Assembly (NCBI GenBank): GCA_001314865.1
Contig: LJZR01000001.1
Span: 359,718 to 423,717 of the forward strand
Direction: 5' to 3'
Source of the DNA: Phormidesmis priestleyi Ana
GTDB lineage: Bacteria; Cyanobacteriota; Cyanobacteriia; Phormidesmidales; Phormidesmidaceae
DNA: 64,000 nucleotides
The position numbers were made by a program, and so were the translations under genes. Within the stretch, counting starts at the first letter, position 1; each line of letters opens with the position of its first letter. This document shows positions 18,342-28,210 of this stretch, in pieces. The notes under the pieces were generated by a model that made no database searches, had not been told where the DNA came from, and saw only the letters and a program-made list of their open reading frames with translations.

Positions 18342-19466
18342 ATGTCATTGCCTACGCCTGTTCTCTCCTGTCGAAATATTACAAAGCGGTTTGGTCGGGC
18401 GATCGCGCCAGCCGTCGCCCAAGTGTCATTTGACCTACACAAAGGCGACTTGCTAGGACTGCTAGGGCCATCAGGTTGCGGTAAAACAACGCTGCTGCGA
18501 CTAATGGCAGGGTTTGAAATACCCGATGAAACGGGTCAGATTGAGTTGGCAGGGCGGCTAGTCTGTGGAGCGGGTTTGTGGGTTCCCCCTGAGCAACGCC
18601 AGGTCGGGATCGTATTTCAGGACTATGCGCTGTTTCCGCACCTGAGCGTATTGCAAAATGTAGAGTTTGGACTTAAACAGCTGTATCGACGCGGCAAGCT
18701 AGCCAAAAAGCAGATTCAGGAGCTAGCCCATGAGGCTCTCAGCTTGGTAGGGCTTGAAAGTATGAAAAAGCGATATCCGCATGAGCTCTCCGGCGGGCAG
18801 CAGCAGCGAGTAGCGCTAGCTCGGGCATTAGCCCCTCGCCCACCGTTAATTTTGCTAGATGAGCCGTTTAGCAATTTAGATGTGCAGGTGCGGCTGCGGC
18901 TGCGTCAAGAGGTGCGAGATATTTTAAAAGGAGTGGGGGCCTCAGGCGTTTTTGTGACGCATGACCAAGAAGAGGCCTTAGCGATCGCAGACAGAGTTGC
19001 CGTCATGCACCAAGGGAAAATTGAGCAGCTCGATACGCCAGAAGGCATTTATCAATCTCCCGCATCACGATTTATTGCAGAATTTGTCACACAGGCGAAC
19101 TTTGTTCCAGCCGTGCGGAGCGCCCAGGGCTGGAAGACCGAGCTAGGTCTATTGGAGATGAGGCCAGACAACTCTTTTGCAAGCGTAGCCGATCAGGGAG
19201 ATTTGATGATTTCCCAAGAGGATTTGCAAATTGTTAGAGATGAGAACGGAACGCTGATAGTACAGAGTCGCCAGTTTTTGGGTCGAGTGTATCAGTATTC
19301 ACTACTGCTGAAATCAGGCAAAGTTTTGGAGGTCAGAACAGCCGCGACTCAACAGCTAGCAGTGGGCGATTCGGTCAGTGTGAAGATCAATGAAAAAAAC
19401 GTGAGACTGTTCCCCGCCAGCACCAGCCCTATTGCAATAGAAGCAAGAGAGAAGCTAGTGGTCTAG
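18342..19466 (+). CDS. futC: Fe(III) ABC transporter ATP-binding protein (FutC-like)
   Basis: Hydrolyses ATP to drive ferric-iron import together with a FutB-type permease. The 374-residue chain has Walker A GPSGCGKTT, Q-loop VFQDYALFP, signature LSGGQQQRVALARAL, Walker B LILLDEP and switch VTHDQEEALA. A C-terminal TOBE-like regulatory domain follows from about residue 250, as in FbpC/PotA-type ATPases. The ATG at 18342 gives the usual short lead-in; a GTG at 18285 would add 19 residues. FutC is assigned because of the neighbouring FutA; by sequence alone it could be another CUT1/FbpC-type ATPase. Confidence 0.85.
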   Translation: MSLPTPVLSCRNITKRFGRAIAPAVAQVSFDLHKGDLLGLLGPSGCGKTTLLRLMAGFEIPDETGQIELAGRLVCGAGLWVPPEQRQVGIVFQDYALFPHLSVLQNVEFGLKQLYRRGKLAKKQIQELAHEALSLVGLESMKKRYPHELSGGQQQRVALARALAPRPPLILLDEPFSNLDVQVRLRLRQEVRDILKGVGASGVFVTHDQEEALAIADRVAVMHQGKIEQLDTPEGIYQSPASRFIAEFVTQANFVPAVRSAQGWKTELGLLEMRPDNSFASVADQGDLMISQEDLQIVRDENGTLIVQSRQFLGRVYQYSLLLKSGKVLEVRTAATQQLAVGDSVSVKINEKNVRLFPASTSPIAIEAREKLVV

Positions 19467-19491
19467 GCATAGTCTAGGCGCGGTGCAATCC

Positions 19492-21114
19492 CTACAGAGG
19501 AGCAATAAAAGCCCTCTCGTTGTTGACAAGCGGCGATCGCCCCTGCCTCAACAGCGCTCGAATATTCTCCTTTTGACTCTCATCAACAAACTCAGCGTAG
19601 CTTTGAACAATCTCATAACTCCCTACCAAAAAATCTGCACCGTCCCCGGCGGCGGCTTCTATTCGCTCTGCCGACACTTCATCCGGTGAAATCATCCAGC
19701 CCTGACGATGCGATAGATATAACAGCGTTGGATCGCCGCCCGTCGTTACCAGTAGCTTGGCCCCCGGCGGCGTGTTTTTTTGCACTAACTCAGCCAGCGC
19801 ATACACTGTCGAGTCAGCGCTGCGTTCTAGCTTCATATAGTCAATCGCGTAAATAGTTGAGCCCGTTAGCAGCGTTAACACCAGCGCGACCGTTAAAGCA
19901 GGTTGATGCCAGCGCGCCCTCTTTTGATTTTTTTGCAAGGTCAATGCTGGGCGCGCAGTCCCAGGAAACGCAAACACTCGGGCGAACACTTTACCGACAA
20001 ACACCACGCCAAAGAACATCACTGGCAGTTGGTAATACTCATGCACATAGCTAGAGGCTGGTGCCAAAGCCCCCGCCAAAAAGCTGCTCAATAGTCCAAC
20101 CTCCCACATCCAATCTGCTGCCTTTTGTCGCTGAAAAGTAAGCCCCACCAAAGCGACAAAAAAGCCCACCACCGCAAAATGGCGCACCATCACCCGAAAA
20201 ATAATATCTAGCCAGTACTGAACCGACAGCAGCGAAGAAAACGTATATCGATCGGTATCGCCCGACCAAAAGCCAAACGTCAGCCCAGACGCTAAAAAGA
20301 TATTGTGCGCATGCATATACCAGAGCGCCGTCACGCCCAATATCCCCAGGGCATACAGCCAAAGCTGCCACTGCCAAAATATCTTAAACCGAAACTTAAT
20401 TGCCGCTAAAAACAGCAGCGGCAAACCTACATACACCATAGGCAGCACTTTTAAGAGCAGTGCGATCGCGACAAAAATCCCAGAAAAGAACAGATTTTGG
20501 CCATTTCCAAAAAATCTTAAAGGCGTAAGACTTTGCCTTTCTCTATCACGGTTTTCTTCCTGTTCCTGATTGACACCTGCGAGCCTGACACCTGCGAGCC
20601 ATCGCCAAAAGTAATACAGGCCGCCTAAGCTGCTCATAATCACTAGCGACTCGGGCTGAATGGTTCTGCCATAAAACACGCTCAGCGGCAAAATGGCATA
20701 AAACAGAGCTGACCAAAAGGCAACTGTGCGATCAAAGCACAGGGTCACTAGCCGATAGAGAAAATAAAGGCCCACCACCGAAAACACTACCGAAAGTCCA
20801 CGGGCATAGACTTCATGAGGGCCAAACAATCGGTAAAGCAAACTCACCAGTGCTGGATATAGCGGAAACTCTGTTTCGGCATAGCCCCCACCGCCCCAAT
20901 CTACCTGGGGATAGGCAAAGCGCCATAGCTCAGATAGGCCAGGATGGGCCAGCATTGTTTCATAAAAATTGCGGGCGATCGCTGCCGTATCGGCCTGTCG
21001 CCATGAATGCACCCCAATGACTGGAGCATCCAAATGATAGACCCGAGGCACCAGCGCCAGCAGCGTCAGAAACAACAATGGGAAACGACCGACAGCCCGC
21101 TTGAGATAATTCAC
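19492..21114 (-). CDS. membrane glycosyltransferase of the GT-C/ArnT-PMT type
   Basis: Probably transfers a sugar from a polyprenyl-phosphate carrier on the outer face of the plasma membrane. The 540-residue chain begins with a short cytoplasmic tail and a first helix, then the loop HLDAPVIGVHSWRQADTAAIA, which holds the Asp and the HSWRQ pattern seen in this superfamily. Roughly ten further hydrophobic helices follow, then a soluble C-terminal region. The start is a GTG at 21114. The segment LAGVRLAGVNQEQ contains a short tandem duplication. Acceptor and sugar are unknown. It ends 26 bases from the convergent futC-like gene. Confidence 0.8.
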   Translation of the reverse strand: MNYLKRAVGRFPLLFLTLLALVPRVYHLDAPVIGVHSWRQADTAAIARNFYETMLAHPGLSELWRFAYPQVDWGGGGYAETEFPLYPALVSLLYRLFGPHEVYARGLSVVFSVVGLYFLYRLVTLCFDRTVAFWSALFYAILPLSVFYGRTIQPESLVIMSSLGGLYYFWRWLAGVRLAGVNQEQEENRDRERQSLTPLRFFGNGQNLFFSGIFVAIALLLKVLPMVYVGLPLLFLAAIKFRFKIFWQWQLWLYALGILGVTALWYMHAHNIFLASGLTFGFWSGDTDRYTFSSLLSVQYWLDIIFRVMVRHFAVVGFFVALVGLTFQRQKAADWMWEVGLLSSFLAGALAPASSYVHEYYQLPVMFFGVVFVGKVFARVFAFPGTARPALTLQKNQKRARWHQPALTVALVLTLLTGSTIYAIDYMKLERSADSTVYALAELVQKNTPPGAKLLVTTGGDPTLLYLSHRQGWMISPDEVSAERIEAAAGDGADFLVGSYEIVQSYAEFVDESQKENIRALLRQGRSPLVNNERAFIAPL

Positions 21115-21189
21115 AACTTTCCCGTCTTAAAGAGTCTCGAATTCATAACTTTTTAAACAGTTCGGCTATGTGCGATCGCACAACATACC

Positions 21190-21222
21190 GCTGATTACAG
21201 GCTGATTACAGGCTGATTACAT
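21190..21222. repeat. 11-bp tandem repeat
   Basis: Three copies of gctgattacag in the 200-base spacer between the membrane glycosyltransferase and the CNNM/CBS gene. Confidence 0.8.
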
Positions 21223-21315
21223 CCGGCACAGCACGACTGAGCCCCGACATTAGCCTCATATTTCCAAGATTATTTATCTGAGATTATTGAGCTAAGGTTA
21301 TTGAGCTTCACGCCC

Positions 21316-22368
21316 TTACAACTTTTGCTGACGAAACCCGCTACGCCGTAAAATCCGCTTTTGCCGTTGCCTTGCAAACGCCTGCAAGTCTACATTGCGA
21401 TCCGTCTCATCCACAATCTCGCCTGTCAACACTTCTAACGTGTCCTCTAGCGTTACAACGCCCGATACCCCCCCATATTCATCCACCACCACCATCAGAT
21501 GCTCTCGTAAAGACTGAAAGGTTTTAATCAGCCGATCAGTCCGCTCGGTGTCAGGCACATAGTGAACCTGACGCATAATATCTTTGATTTTTGCCGAGCC
21601 ATGCCCCTGCACCAAAGCCGTTAACAGCTCGGCTTTAAGAGCCACCCCGACGACGTGATCAAGGTCTTCACCAATCACCAAAATGCGCGTATGCTGCGAG
21701 GCAATAATCTCGTCTTGAATCTCTTGCAGCACCGCTTCGGATGAAATAAAGGTAATAGCAACTCGCGGCGTCATAATATCGGCAGCCTTTAGATCGTTCA
21801 ATCGGAAGACCCGATCAATCATCTCGGCTTCGTCGTCTTCAATCAAACCTTCTTGATAGCCCAGCATGGTCAGCAGTCTAATTTCTGCCTCATCCGTAAT
21901 AGGGCCTTTTCTCCCTTTCGTCAGCGGCGCGGTGATATGTTCCAATAGCCAAATTAGCGGCGTAAACACAATCGTCATGGCCCTAACCGGGATAGCCACC
22001 ATCAGCGCGATGGTTTGGGCATATCGCTCGCCAACCGTTTTGGGCAAAATTTCGGCGAACAAAATGATGCAAAAGGTCAGCATGGCCGAAAAGATACCCA
22101 GTCCAGTATTGTCAAACTGGTTAGTAGCAATCCTGCCGACTACAATGCTGCCCACAATATTGAAGATATTATTGAGAACGACAATTGTCGCGAGGGGGCG
22201 ACTCACCCGCTGACGAATGGAAAGTAAAGCAATGGCCGACGGACTGGGCTTGTCTTGAACGAACTGCTTGACCTTGAGCAGCGGCACAGACAGCAGCGCC
22301 GCTTCTGCCCCGGAACACAGCGCCGAGCCAATGAGGATGATAAAAACAGCGATCGCAAGTTGAATCAT
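21316..22368 (-). CDS. CNNM-type (DUF21) transmembrane protein with CBS pair
   Basis: Belongs to the CNNM/CorB group, whose members take part in magnesium or other divalent-cation export. The 350-residue chain has a DUF21 membrane domain with four hydrophobic segments in residues 1-150 (signature ALCSGAEAALLS, later AEILPKTVGERYA). A CBS-domain pair follows at about 195-325 (IMTPRVAITFI, VVDEYGGVSGVVTLEDTLEVL). The C-terminal CorC_HlyC domain of the longer homologs is missing; the chain ends in a basic tail. The ion specificity is inferred from the family only. Confidence 0.88.
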   Translation of the reverse strand: MIQLAIAVFIILIGSALCSGAEAALLSVPLLKVKQFVQDKPSPSAIALLSIRQRVSRPLATIVVLNNIFNIVGSIVVGRIATNQFDNTGLGIFSAMLTFCIILFAEILPKTVGERYAQTIALMVAIPVRAMTIVFTPLIWLLEHITAPLTKGRKGPITDEAEIRLLTMLGYQEGLIEDDEAEMIDRVFRLNDLKAADIMTPRVAITFISSEAVLQEIQDEIIASQHTRILVIGEDLDHVVGVALKAELLTALVQGHGSAKIKDIMRQVHYVPDTERTDRLIKTFQSLREHLMVVVDEYGGVSGVVTLEDTLEVLTGEIVDETDRNVDLQAFARQRQKRILRRSGFRQQKL

Positions 22369-22559
22369 TGTAATAAGCCGGTGTAGCCAGTAGGCTGGCC
22401 ATATCGACTACTTAGTTGTAAAAAAGTAGAGGTGCAATTAGGACTGGAATTATAACAGTCAAAATCCAACAGGCAACGAATGCACCTGCACATTTACAAT
22501 ATCGCTGATATGATGCTTGCTAATTATGATTGATTCACCTGCAGGTTCGTATTGTCCTT

Positions 22560-24953
22560 ATGAGTGACACCATATTAGAGGTTCAAAATTTAACTGTAGA
22601 GTTTTTTACTGGTCGCTCTACGGGCCGATCTAATGGCCGATCTAGTGACCATGCCGCCAAAAGCGCTCAAACCAAAAGCGCTCAAACTAAAAGCGCTCAA
22701 ACTAAAGGCGCTCAAACCAAAAGCGCCAAAAGTCAGCATGCTCCAGCGCCGCTAGCCTCCTCAAGCGTTGCGAACCCAAAGGCCTCACACCCCAATGGTT
22801 CAGATTCAAGCTCAGATCTATCAGGTTCAGATTCAAAGGTTACAGACTCATCAGTTACAGACTCATCAGTTACAGACTCAATAGTCTCCGAAAACTCAGG
22901 TATCTCAGACTCAACAATCGCAGCGCAAACGCCTGTCGATCCCGTCGCGCTCAACTCAATGATCCCTGTCGAGAACGACTCGATTAGGAATGACTCGATT
23001 GAAAACGGCGCAGCCCCTAACGACCCGGCGGGGAATGACTCAACAGTCCAATATCCAGATACTGTCTTTCATCGTGCCGAAAATCGTGACAGCATCGTCG
23101 CTGTTAATAACATTTCTTTTACACTTCAGCGCGGTCAAACCATTGGCATCGTAGGCGAATCCGGTTCAGGTAAATCGGTGACATCGTTAGCGGTCATGGG
23201 GCTAGTGCCCAATCCACCCGGCCAGATTACCGGCGGACGCATTCTTTTTTCTAGCAAAGAAGCCGATAAACGCGCCGAGCCAGTGGACTTGGCACAGCTA
23301 TCGCAACGTCAGTTCAGGCAATATCGCGGCGGCCAAATCGCGATGATTTTTCAAGAACCGATGAGTTCGCTAAACCCGGTGTACACCTGCGGATTTCAGC
23401 TGGTTGAGGCGATTCGTCAACATCAAAAAATTTCTAAACAAGCCGCTCGTGAGCAGGCCGTAGAACGGTTGCAAGAAGTAAAGCTATTGCCCAGCGATGC
23501 CGAGCTATACAAGCAGCTTTCTCAAGAGCTAGGCACAGATAACATTGACCGAATTCAGCGGGTGGCGAAAAGTCGCAAGTACGCCATGCTCGACCGCTAT
23601 CCTCACCAGCTATCGGGCGGCCAAACTCAGCGCCTGATGATTGCCATGGCGCTTTCCTCTAACCCATCGCTGCTGATTGCCGATGAGCCCACCACAGCCC
23701 TAGATGTCACTGTGCAGGCGACCATTCTCGACTTGCTGCGCGAGCTGCGCGATCGCCGAGGCATGTCGATGATTTTCATTACTCACGACCTGGGCATCAT
23801 TGCCGAAATCGCCGACCAGGTTGCGGTGATGTATCAAGGCCATGTTGTTGAGACCGGGTCAGTCCTCAAAATTTTTGAAAACCCTGAGCATCCTTACACA
23901 CGCGGCCTGCTCGCCTGTCGCCCCCAACCAGATCGTAGACTGCGTCAGCTTTCTACCGTATCTGACTATATGGAAGAAACCGTGGATAGCGCAGGCAATC
24001 GGGTAATTTTGGCCAAGCCGCAGCAGGATCATGGGCCCGGATTGCCGCCCGTGCTGGAAATTAGCCCCCGAGAAATGCAGATCCGGCTAGAAAGCTTAGA
24101 GGACAAAGGTCCATTGCTCACCGTTGAGAACCTCAAAGTTGGCTATCCGATCAAAGGCGTTTTGGGGGGTACAGAGCGCGTGGTGATGGCCGTCAACGAT
24201 GTGTCATTTCAGGTGTACAAGGGCGAAACCTTTGGGCTAGTGGGCGAGTCGGGCTGTGGCAAAACCACCTTGGGGCGATCGCTCCTACAGCTCATCAAGC
24301 CCATGAGCGGCAAAGTCTGGTTTGAAGGACGAGACCTCACTCGCCTCAATAGCTGGCAGCTTCGCAAACGCCGCCGCGAAATGCAAATTATCTTCCAAGA
24401 TCCCTACAGCTCGCTCAACCCCCGCATGAGCATTGGCGAGGCCATCGCCGAACCGCTGAAAATTCACGGCACCCTGCGCGGTAGGCGCAACCTCAAAGAG
24501 CGCATCGAATATTTGCTCGAACGGGTAGACCTTAACCCTGCTGCTATCAACCGCTATCCCCATGAGTTTTCTGGCGGACAGCGGCAGCGGGTATGCATCG
24601 CACGCGCCCTGGCGCTTAACCCCAAATTTATCATTTGCGACGAGTCTGTCTCGGCGCTAGATGTTTCCGTACAAGCTCAGGTGCTCAATTTACTCAAAGA
24701 GCTTCAAGACGAGTTTAAGCTCACCTACATATTTATTTCTCATGACTTGGGCGTGGTGAAATTTATGAGCGATCGCATCATGGTCATGAACCAAGGCCGA
24801 GTCGAAGAAATTGGCCCTGCCGAAGACATTTATCGCCGCCCGCGCCGAGAATACACCCAGAAACTCATTTCAGCCATTCCTGCAGGCACCGTTAGCCGCA
24901 TTCAAACCCTGCAAACCGAACGAGAAATTGCCCAAATAAAAGCCGCTGTGTAA
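22560..24953 (+). CDS. fused oligopeptide/dipeptide-type ABC ATPase (DppD-DppF-like) with low-complexity insert
   Basis: Both ATPases of an oligopeptide/nickel-type importer are joined in one 797-residue chain, as in GsiA-type proteins. Each half has Walker A (GESGSGKS; GESGCGKT), Q-loop, signature (LSGGQTQR; FSGGQRQR), Walker B and the C-terminal NPEHPYTRGLL-type extension. The first ABC domain begins MSDTILEVQNLTVEF but is interrupted at about residues 18-170 by a Ser/Thr/Asn/Asp-rich stretch. That stretch consists of tandem 5-residue repeats (AQTKS, SVTDS, NDSI-type) before the domain resumes at DSIVAVNNISFTLQRG. The ATG at 22560 is preferred over one 30 bases upstream. Partner permeases and binding protein are not in this window. 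Confidence 0.92.
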   Translation: MSDTILEVQNLTVEFFTGRSTGRSNGRSSDHAAKSAQTKSAQTKSAQTKGAQTKSAKSQHAPAPLASSSVANPKASHPNGSDSSSDLSGSDSKVTDSSVTDSSVTDSIVSENSGISDSTIAAQTPVDPVALNSMIPVENDSIRNDSIENGAAPNDPAGNDSTVQYPDTVFHRAENRDSIVAVNNISFTLQRGQTIGIVGESGSGKSVTSLAVMGLVPNPPGQITGGRILFSSKEADKRAEPVDLAQLSQRQFRQYRGGQIAMIFQEPMSSLNPVYTCGFQLVEAIRQHQKISKQAAREQAVERLQEVKLLPSDAELYKQLSQELGTDNIDRIQRVAKSRKYAMLDRYPHQLSGGQTQRLMIAMALSSNPSLLIADEPTTALDVTVQATILDLLRELRDRRGMSMIFITHDLGIIAEIADQVAVMYQGHVVETGSVLKIFENPEHPYTRGLLACRPQPDRRLRQLSTVSDYMEETVDSAGNRVILAKPQQDHGPGLPPVLEISPREMQIRLESLEDKGPLLTVENLKVGYPIKGVLGGTERVVMAVNDVSFQVYKGETFGLVGESGCGKTTLGRSLLQLIKPMSGKVWFEGRDLTRLNSWQLRKRRREMQIIFQDPYSSLNPRMSIGEAIAEPLKIHGTLRGRRNLKERIEYLLERVDLNPAAINRYPHEFSGGQRQRVCIARALALNPKFIICDESVSALDVSVQAQVLNLLKELQDEFKLTYIFISHDLGVVKFMSDRIMVMNQGRVEEIGPAEDIYRRPRREYTQKLISAIPAGTVSRIQTLQTEREIAQIKAAV

Positions 24954-25032
24954 CGGCAAAAGCATTATCGCAGTGTCCTGACTTTAGGGCACTCTACAAG
25001 ACAAGCGATCCAGCGTGCCATTACTTGTAGAG

Positions 25033-26094
25033 ATGGGCCTCAAAAAAGTTATGGAAAATCTTCCCACCCGGCTAACAGAACTTTTTGCAGCCATTCAAAG
25101 CGGCGACAGCCAACAGGTCAGGCGGCTACTCGCTGGAAACATGTCGCCCAATCAATGCAATGAGAAGGGGCAAACCGCACTAATGCTCGCGATTGAGCAA
25201 GGTAATACAGAAATTATTCATATGCTCTGTGCAGCCACCGCTAATCATCCTCGCCCTGCTCAAATTTTTTTTGACACCAGTCCTTCATCTACTCCATCTA
25301 ATAGCCATTTAACTAATAGCCATCTAACTAATAGCCATCTAAATCAGTCGGCAAGCCTCATCCCTCCAGCCTATGAGTTTAGCGATAATGGGGTAATCGC
25401 ATCTCCAATCTCGGTGTTTGCCCCTATCGCGCCGACCTTCAGCAACCAAACCGAACAAACCGAACAAACCGAACAGTCCGAACAAACCAAACAAACTGAA
25501 CCGACATCTACCCCCGCGCAAAACGGCTTTAGCCACCTGCCTTCTCACATGCCAGAAGCAACCCAAAAGGCGCTAGAAACCGCCGTTCGCCAAAACGATC
25601 TCAGTGCAGTAAAAGCCCTGCTCAAAGCAGGCGCAAGCCTCTATCCCAAAAACTGGTACGACGAACCCGTCCTTGTAACCGCTGCTGCCAAAGGCTACGC
25701 CGCCATTGTTCAGGAACTGATCATCGCCGGAGCAAACGTCAACAGCGGCTACGACCGGCTACCGCTACACATCGCCGCCGAAAATGGTCACCTAGAAGTC
25801 GTACAACGACTGATTTACTCCGGTGCCGATGTTCATGCAAAGGAAGGAAATGGCCAAACCGCGCTGATAAGAGCAGCCATAGCCGGGCAGCTAGAAGTCG
25901 TTCGCGAGCTGGTTGCCAATGGCGCTAACACCAATACAGTCTGTCAGGGCGAAACCGCCCTGATGGTCGCGGCCCGAAACGGTCATTTGGCAGTGTGCCA
26001 ATTCCTTTCACCCTATGTTGCAACCAAACTTTTCAACCCAACATTCGGTTACAACACAGGGCAACAAATCACGCCTGAAATGCGGTGGAAATAG
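25033..26094 (+). CDS. ankyrin-repeat protein
   Basis: A protein-protein interaction scaffold; its partners are unknown. The 353-residue chain has ankyrin repeats near residues 15-65 (GQTALMLAIEQGNTEIIHML) and again from about 185 to 330, with typical units such as RLPLHIAAENGHLEVVQRLI and ETALMVAARNGHLAVCQFL. Between them is a low-complexity linker with NSHLT repeats and EQT repeats encoded by 15-bp and 9-bp tandem units. No signal peptide is seen, so it is probably cytoplasmic. The start is uncertain: GTG 25015, ATG 25033 and ATG 25051 are all possible and none has a strong ribosome site. Confidence 0.85.
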   Translation: MGLKKVMENLPTRLTELFAAIQSGDSQQVRRLLAGNMSPNQCNEKGQTALMLAIEQGNTEIIHMLCAATANHPRPAQIFFDTSPSSTPSNSHLTNSHLTNSHLNQSASLIPPAYEFSDNGVIASPISVFAPIAPTFSNQTEQTEQTEQSEQTKQTEPTSTPAQNGFSHLPSHMPEATQKALETAVRQNDLSAVKALLKAGASLYPKNWYDEPVLVTAAAKGYAAIVQELIIAGANVNSGYDRLPLHIAAENGHLEVVQRLIYSGADVHAKEGNGQTALIRAAIAGQLEVVRELVANGANTNTVCQGETALMVAARNGHLAVCQFLSPYVATKLFNPTFGYNTGQQITPEMRWK

Positions 26095-26242
26095 CGAATG
26101 CTCAGCCTTTTGCCCAAAGCCACAATAGCCAAATTACCCTATAAAATGCCACATAGTTAATACCTTCGGTTTTCAGCATTTTCTCAGTATTTTCTGAGTG
26201 GTAGGGATTAAACTGAGCAAGCATCCCTAAAAGGTAAAGATT

Positions 26243-26279
26243 GCGACCGACCAGTACTAACTGGCCAGTCGCATTTTTT
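26243..26279 (+). terminator. intrinsic terminator after the ankyrin gene
   Basis: Stem gcgaccgaccagt / actggccagtcgc (two mismatches), loop acta, followed by six T. It is the main feature of the 243-base spacer before the CPBP gene. Confidence 0.75.
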
Positions 26280-26337
26280 GCCTGAGACTATTTGCGCGGC
26301 GATGCATAGTTAGACATCCGGGTATCGTTACTCGCCC

Positions 26338-27276
26338 ATGACCAATCCATTTATTCAAACAGCGCATCAAGGCAAAAATGAGGGATGGCGTTATCTGTTA
26401 GGCTCTCTGCTGATACTATTTGCCTTTATTATTCCAGGTGGCCTTGTCAGCTATGGGTTATTGATTGCCTATATCACTCACGATGGCGATCCAGCGACTC
26501 GGCTACTAGCACCCACCGAAGTCGTACCTGGAGAACCGCCCATCGCTGGGATCGGTCCGCTGGCGCTATTTGTGTTTTACAATCTGGCATTCATTGTCTT
26601 TTTAGTGAGCATTTATCTCGTTATTCGGTTCTTGCATAGGCGATCTTTTCGCTCGCTCATTACTCCCGTCTCGCGCATCAGTTGGCGACGCATCGGTCAA
26701 GGGTTTGGCGTATTTTTTGGCCTTAAAGTTATTGAAATTGGCCTGAGCTACTGGGCTGCGCCGCAAAACTTTACGTTGAACTTTCAGGCTAACCAGTTTT
26801 TCCTATTTCTAGGCTGGGTGCTCCTACTCACGCCACTACAAATTGCAGCCGAAGAGCTATTTTGCCGGGGCTACTTGTTACAGGGCATTGGCAGTAAGCT
26901 GGGCAAGTGGATGGGCATTTTGCTGCCAAGCCTGCTCTTTACCTTACTTCATGCGGCAAACCCCGAGGTCGCCAGTCAGTCAGACTGGGAAGGCATCTTT
27001 AGCATCATCGGCTACTACTTTGTAATCGGCGCTTTTCTCGCTTGGCTCACCGTTAAAGACCAAACGCTAGAGTTGGCTCTAGGTGTCCATGCCGCTAACA
27101 ACATTGCAACTTTTTTACTCGTCACCAGCCCCAATAGCGTGATTCCCTCCCCAGCGCTTTTTAGCATTCGTAAAATAGAAGCCAATTTTACCTCGCTCTT
27201 TTTTACCGTCCTGCTGCTGTTCGCCTTCACTTTCATTATCTTCCGCCTTCTCAGGAGACCTGTTCTGCCTCGTTAA
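26338..27276 (+). CDS. CPBP-family intramembrane metalloprotease
   Basis: Belongs to the CAAX/Abi (Rce1-like) membrane protease family. The 312-residue chain has about eight hydrophobic helices. The family motifs are in order: EELFCRGYLLQ near residue 180 (Glu-Glu-x3-Arg), LLFTLLHAAN near 200, and a third motif HAANNIATFLL near 260. The substrate is not known; family members process prenylated proteins or act in immunity or peptide maturation. The 3' end overlaps the convergent methyltransferase by 26 bases. Confidence 0.88.
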   Translation: MTNPFIQTAHQGKNEGWRYLLGSLLILFAFIIPGGLVSYGLLIAYITHDGDPATRLLAPTEVVPGEPPIAGIGPLALFVFYNLAFIVFLVSIYLVIRFLHRRSFRSLITPVSRISWRRIGQGFGVFFGLKVIEIGLSYWAAPQNFTLNFQANQFFLFLGWVLLLTPLQIAAEELFCRGYLLQGIGSKLGKWMGILLPSLLFTLLHAANPEVASQSDWEGIFSIIGYYFVIGAFLAWLTVKDQTLELALGVHAANNIATFLLVTSPNSVIPSPALFSIRKIEANFTSLFFTVLLLFAFTFIIFRLLRRPVLPR

Positions 27277-28012
27277 AGCTGGTTGAAACCGGTGTACAAA
27301 TCTTATATACGCTACCTTTCACTTCGCGACCTTCTGGCCCCGGCGCTGTCATTGGATAGCGAGTAAATGCAAACCCTGCTCGCTTCAAAGCAAAGCAAAA
27401 CCCGCCCCGAGTTGAGCGATCAGGATCGCTCAACAGACAAACACCACCCGGCGCTAGCACTGCCCTCATCAGCCCAATCAGCGGTTCAATATTGCGCTCT
27501 TCATAAATAACATCCGCAGCTAGCAGCAGCGGCACTTGGAAATTTGGTGGAACGCGCCAGTCCAAGGGCAGAATTTCAAAGCGATCAAAGCCGTTGGCCT
27601 CGGCATTTTGCGCAGCAAAGGTAACGGCGGTTTTATCATAATCGCTAAAAATAACATGCAGCCCTAGAGAGAGTGCCACGATGCCGGGCAGTCCTACGCC
27701 ACAACCCACTTCTAAGGCGGTGCAGCCATCAGGCCATATAGACTCAGGCGCTAGCTGCACCAGCGCCTGACCAAGCATGTAAGCAGAAGGCCACAGCTCT
27801 GCCCAGTAGGGCATATATTCATCGGCGCTAAAAGCCTCGTGTGTACTGGGATGATCCAGCAGCTGATCGGCGTTGCCAGGGTAGGTGATAGTAAAGGTGC
27901 GGTTCCCCACTGTTACCCATTGCTGTGTCAAATGGGCAACGGCCTCAACAGGCGTCGTATGAAAAAACGGCTGATTGGGAGGGTTGGCAGAAGCAAAGGC
28001 AGGAACAGTCAT
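27251..28012 (-). CDS. class I SAM-dependent methyltransferase (lysine-methyltransferase-like)
   Basis: Probably methylates a protein or small molecule using S-adenosylmethionine. The 253-residue chain has the METTL/methyltransferase-16 pattern: YMPYWAELWPSAY before the SAM site, motif I ALEVGCGVGLPGIVAL, acidic motif II VIFSDYDKTAV, and LLAADVIYEERN, as in ETFB-type and nicotinamide N-methyltransferase-like proteins. The ATG at 28012 is preferred over a GTG four codons earlier. The target is unknown. Confidence 0.82.
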   Translation of the reverse strand: MTVPAFASANPPNQPFFHTTPVEAVAHLTQQWVTVGNRTFTITYPGNADQLLDHPSTHEAFSADEYMPYWAELWPSAYMLGQALVQLAPESIWPDGCTALEVGCGVGLPGIVALSLGLHVIFSDYDKTAVTFAAQNAEANGFDRFEILPLDWRVPPNFQVPLLLAADVIYEERNIEPLIGLMRAVLAPGGVCLLSDPDRSTRGGFCFALKRAGFAFTRYPMTAPGPEGREVKGSVYKICTPVSTSFNEAEQVS

Positions 28013-28210
28013 TTCGCACGACACTCACAAAAACTCGCAACACGCTAAGCAATACAGCGTTTAGACCTTACTAGGAGAAATGAGGGGAATTAGGGGGAAT
28101 GTAGTATTATGCACCACACCATGGATAAAAGACTGGATAAAAGACGGTATAAAAAACGGGATAAAAGACCGACGAAAACTATCCGGGACTTCATTACGAC
28201 CCTCTATACA

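Noticed and set aside
22560..24953. two separate ABC ATPase genes
   Set aside because: The reading frame is continuous through both halves and fused versions of this transporter ATPase are known.
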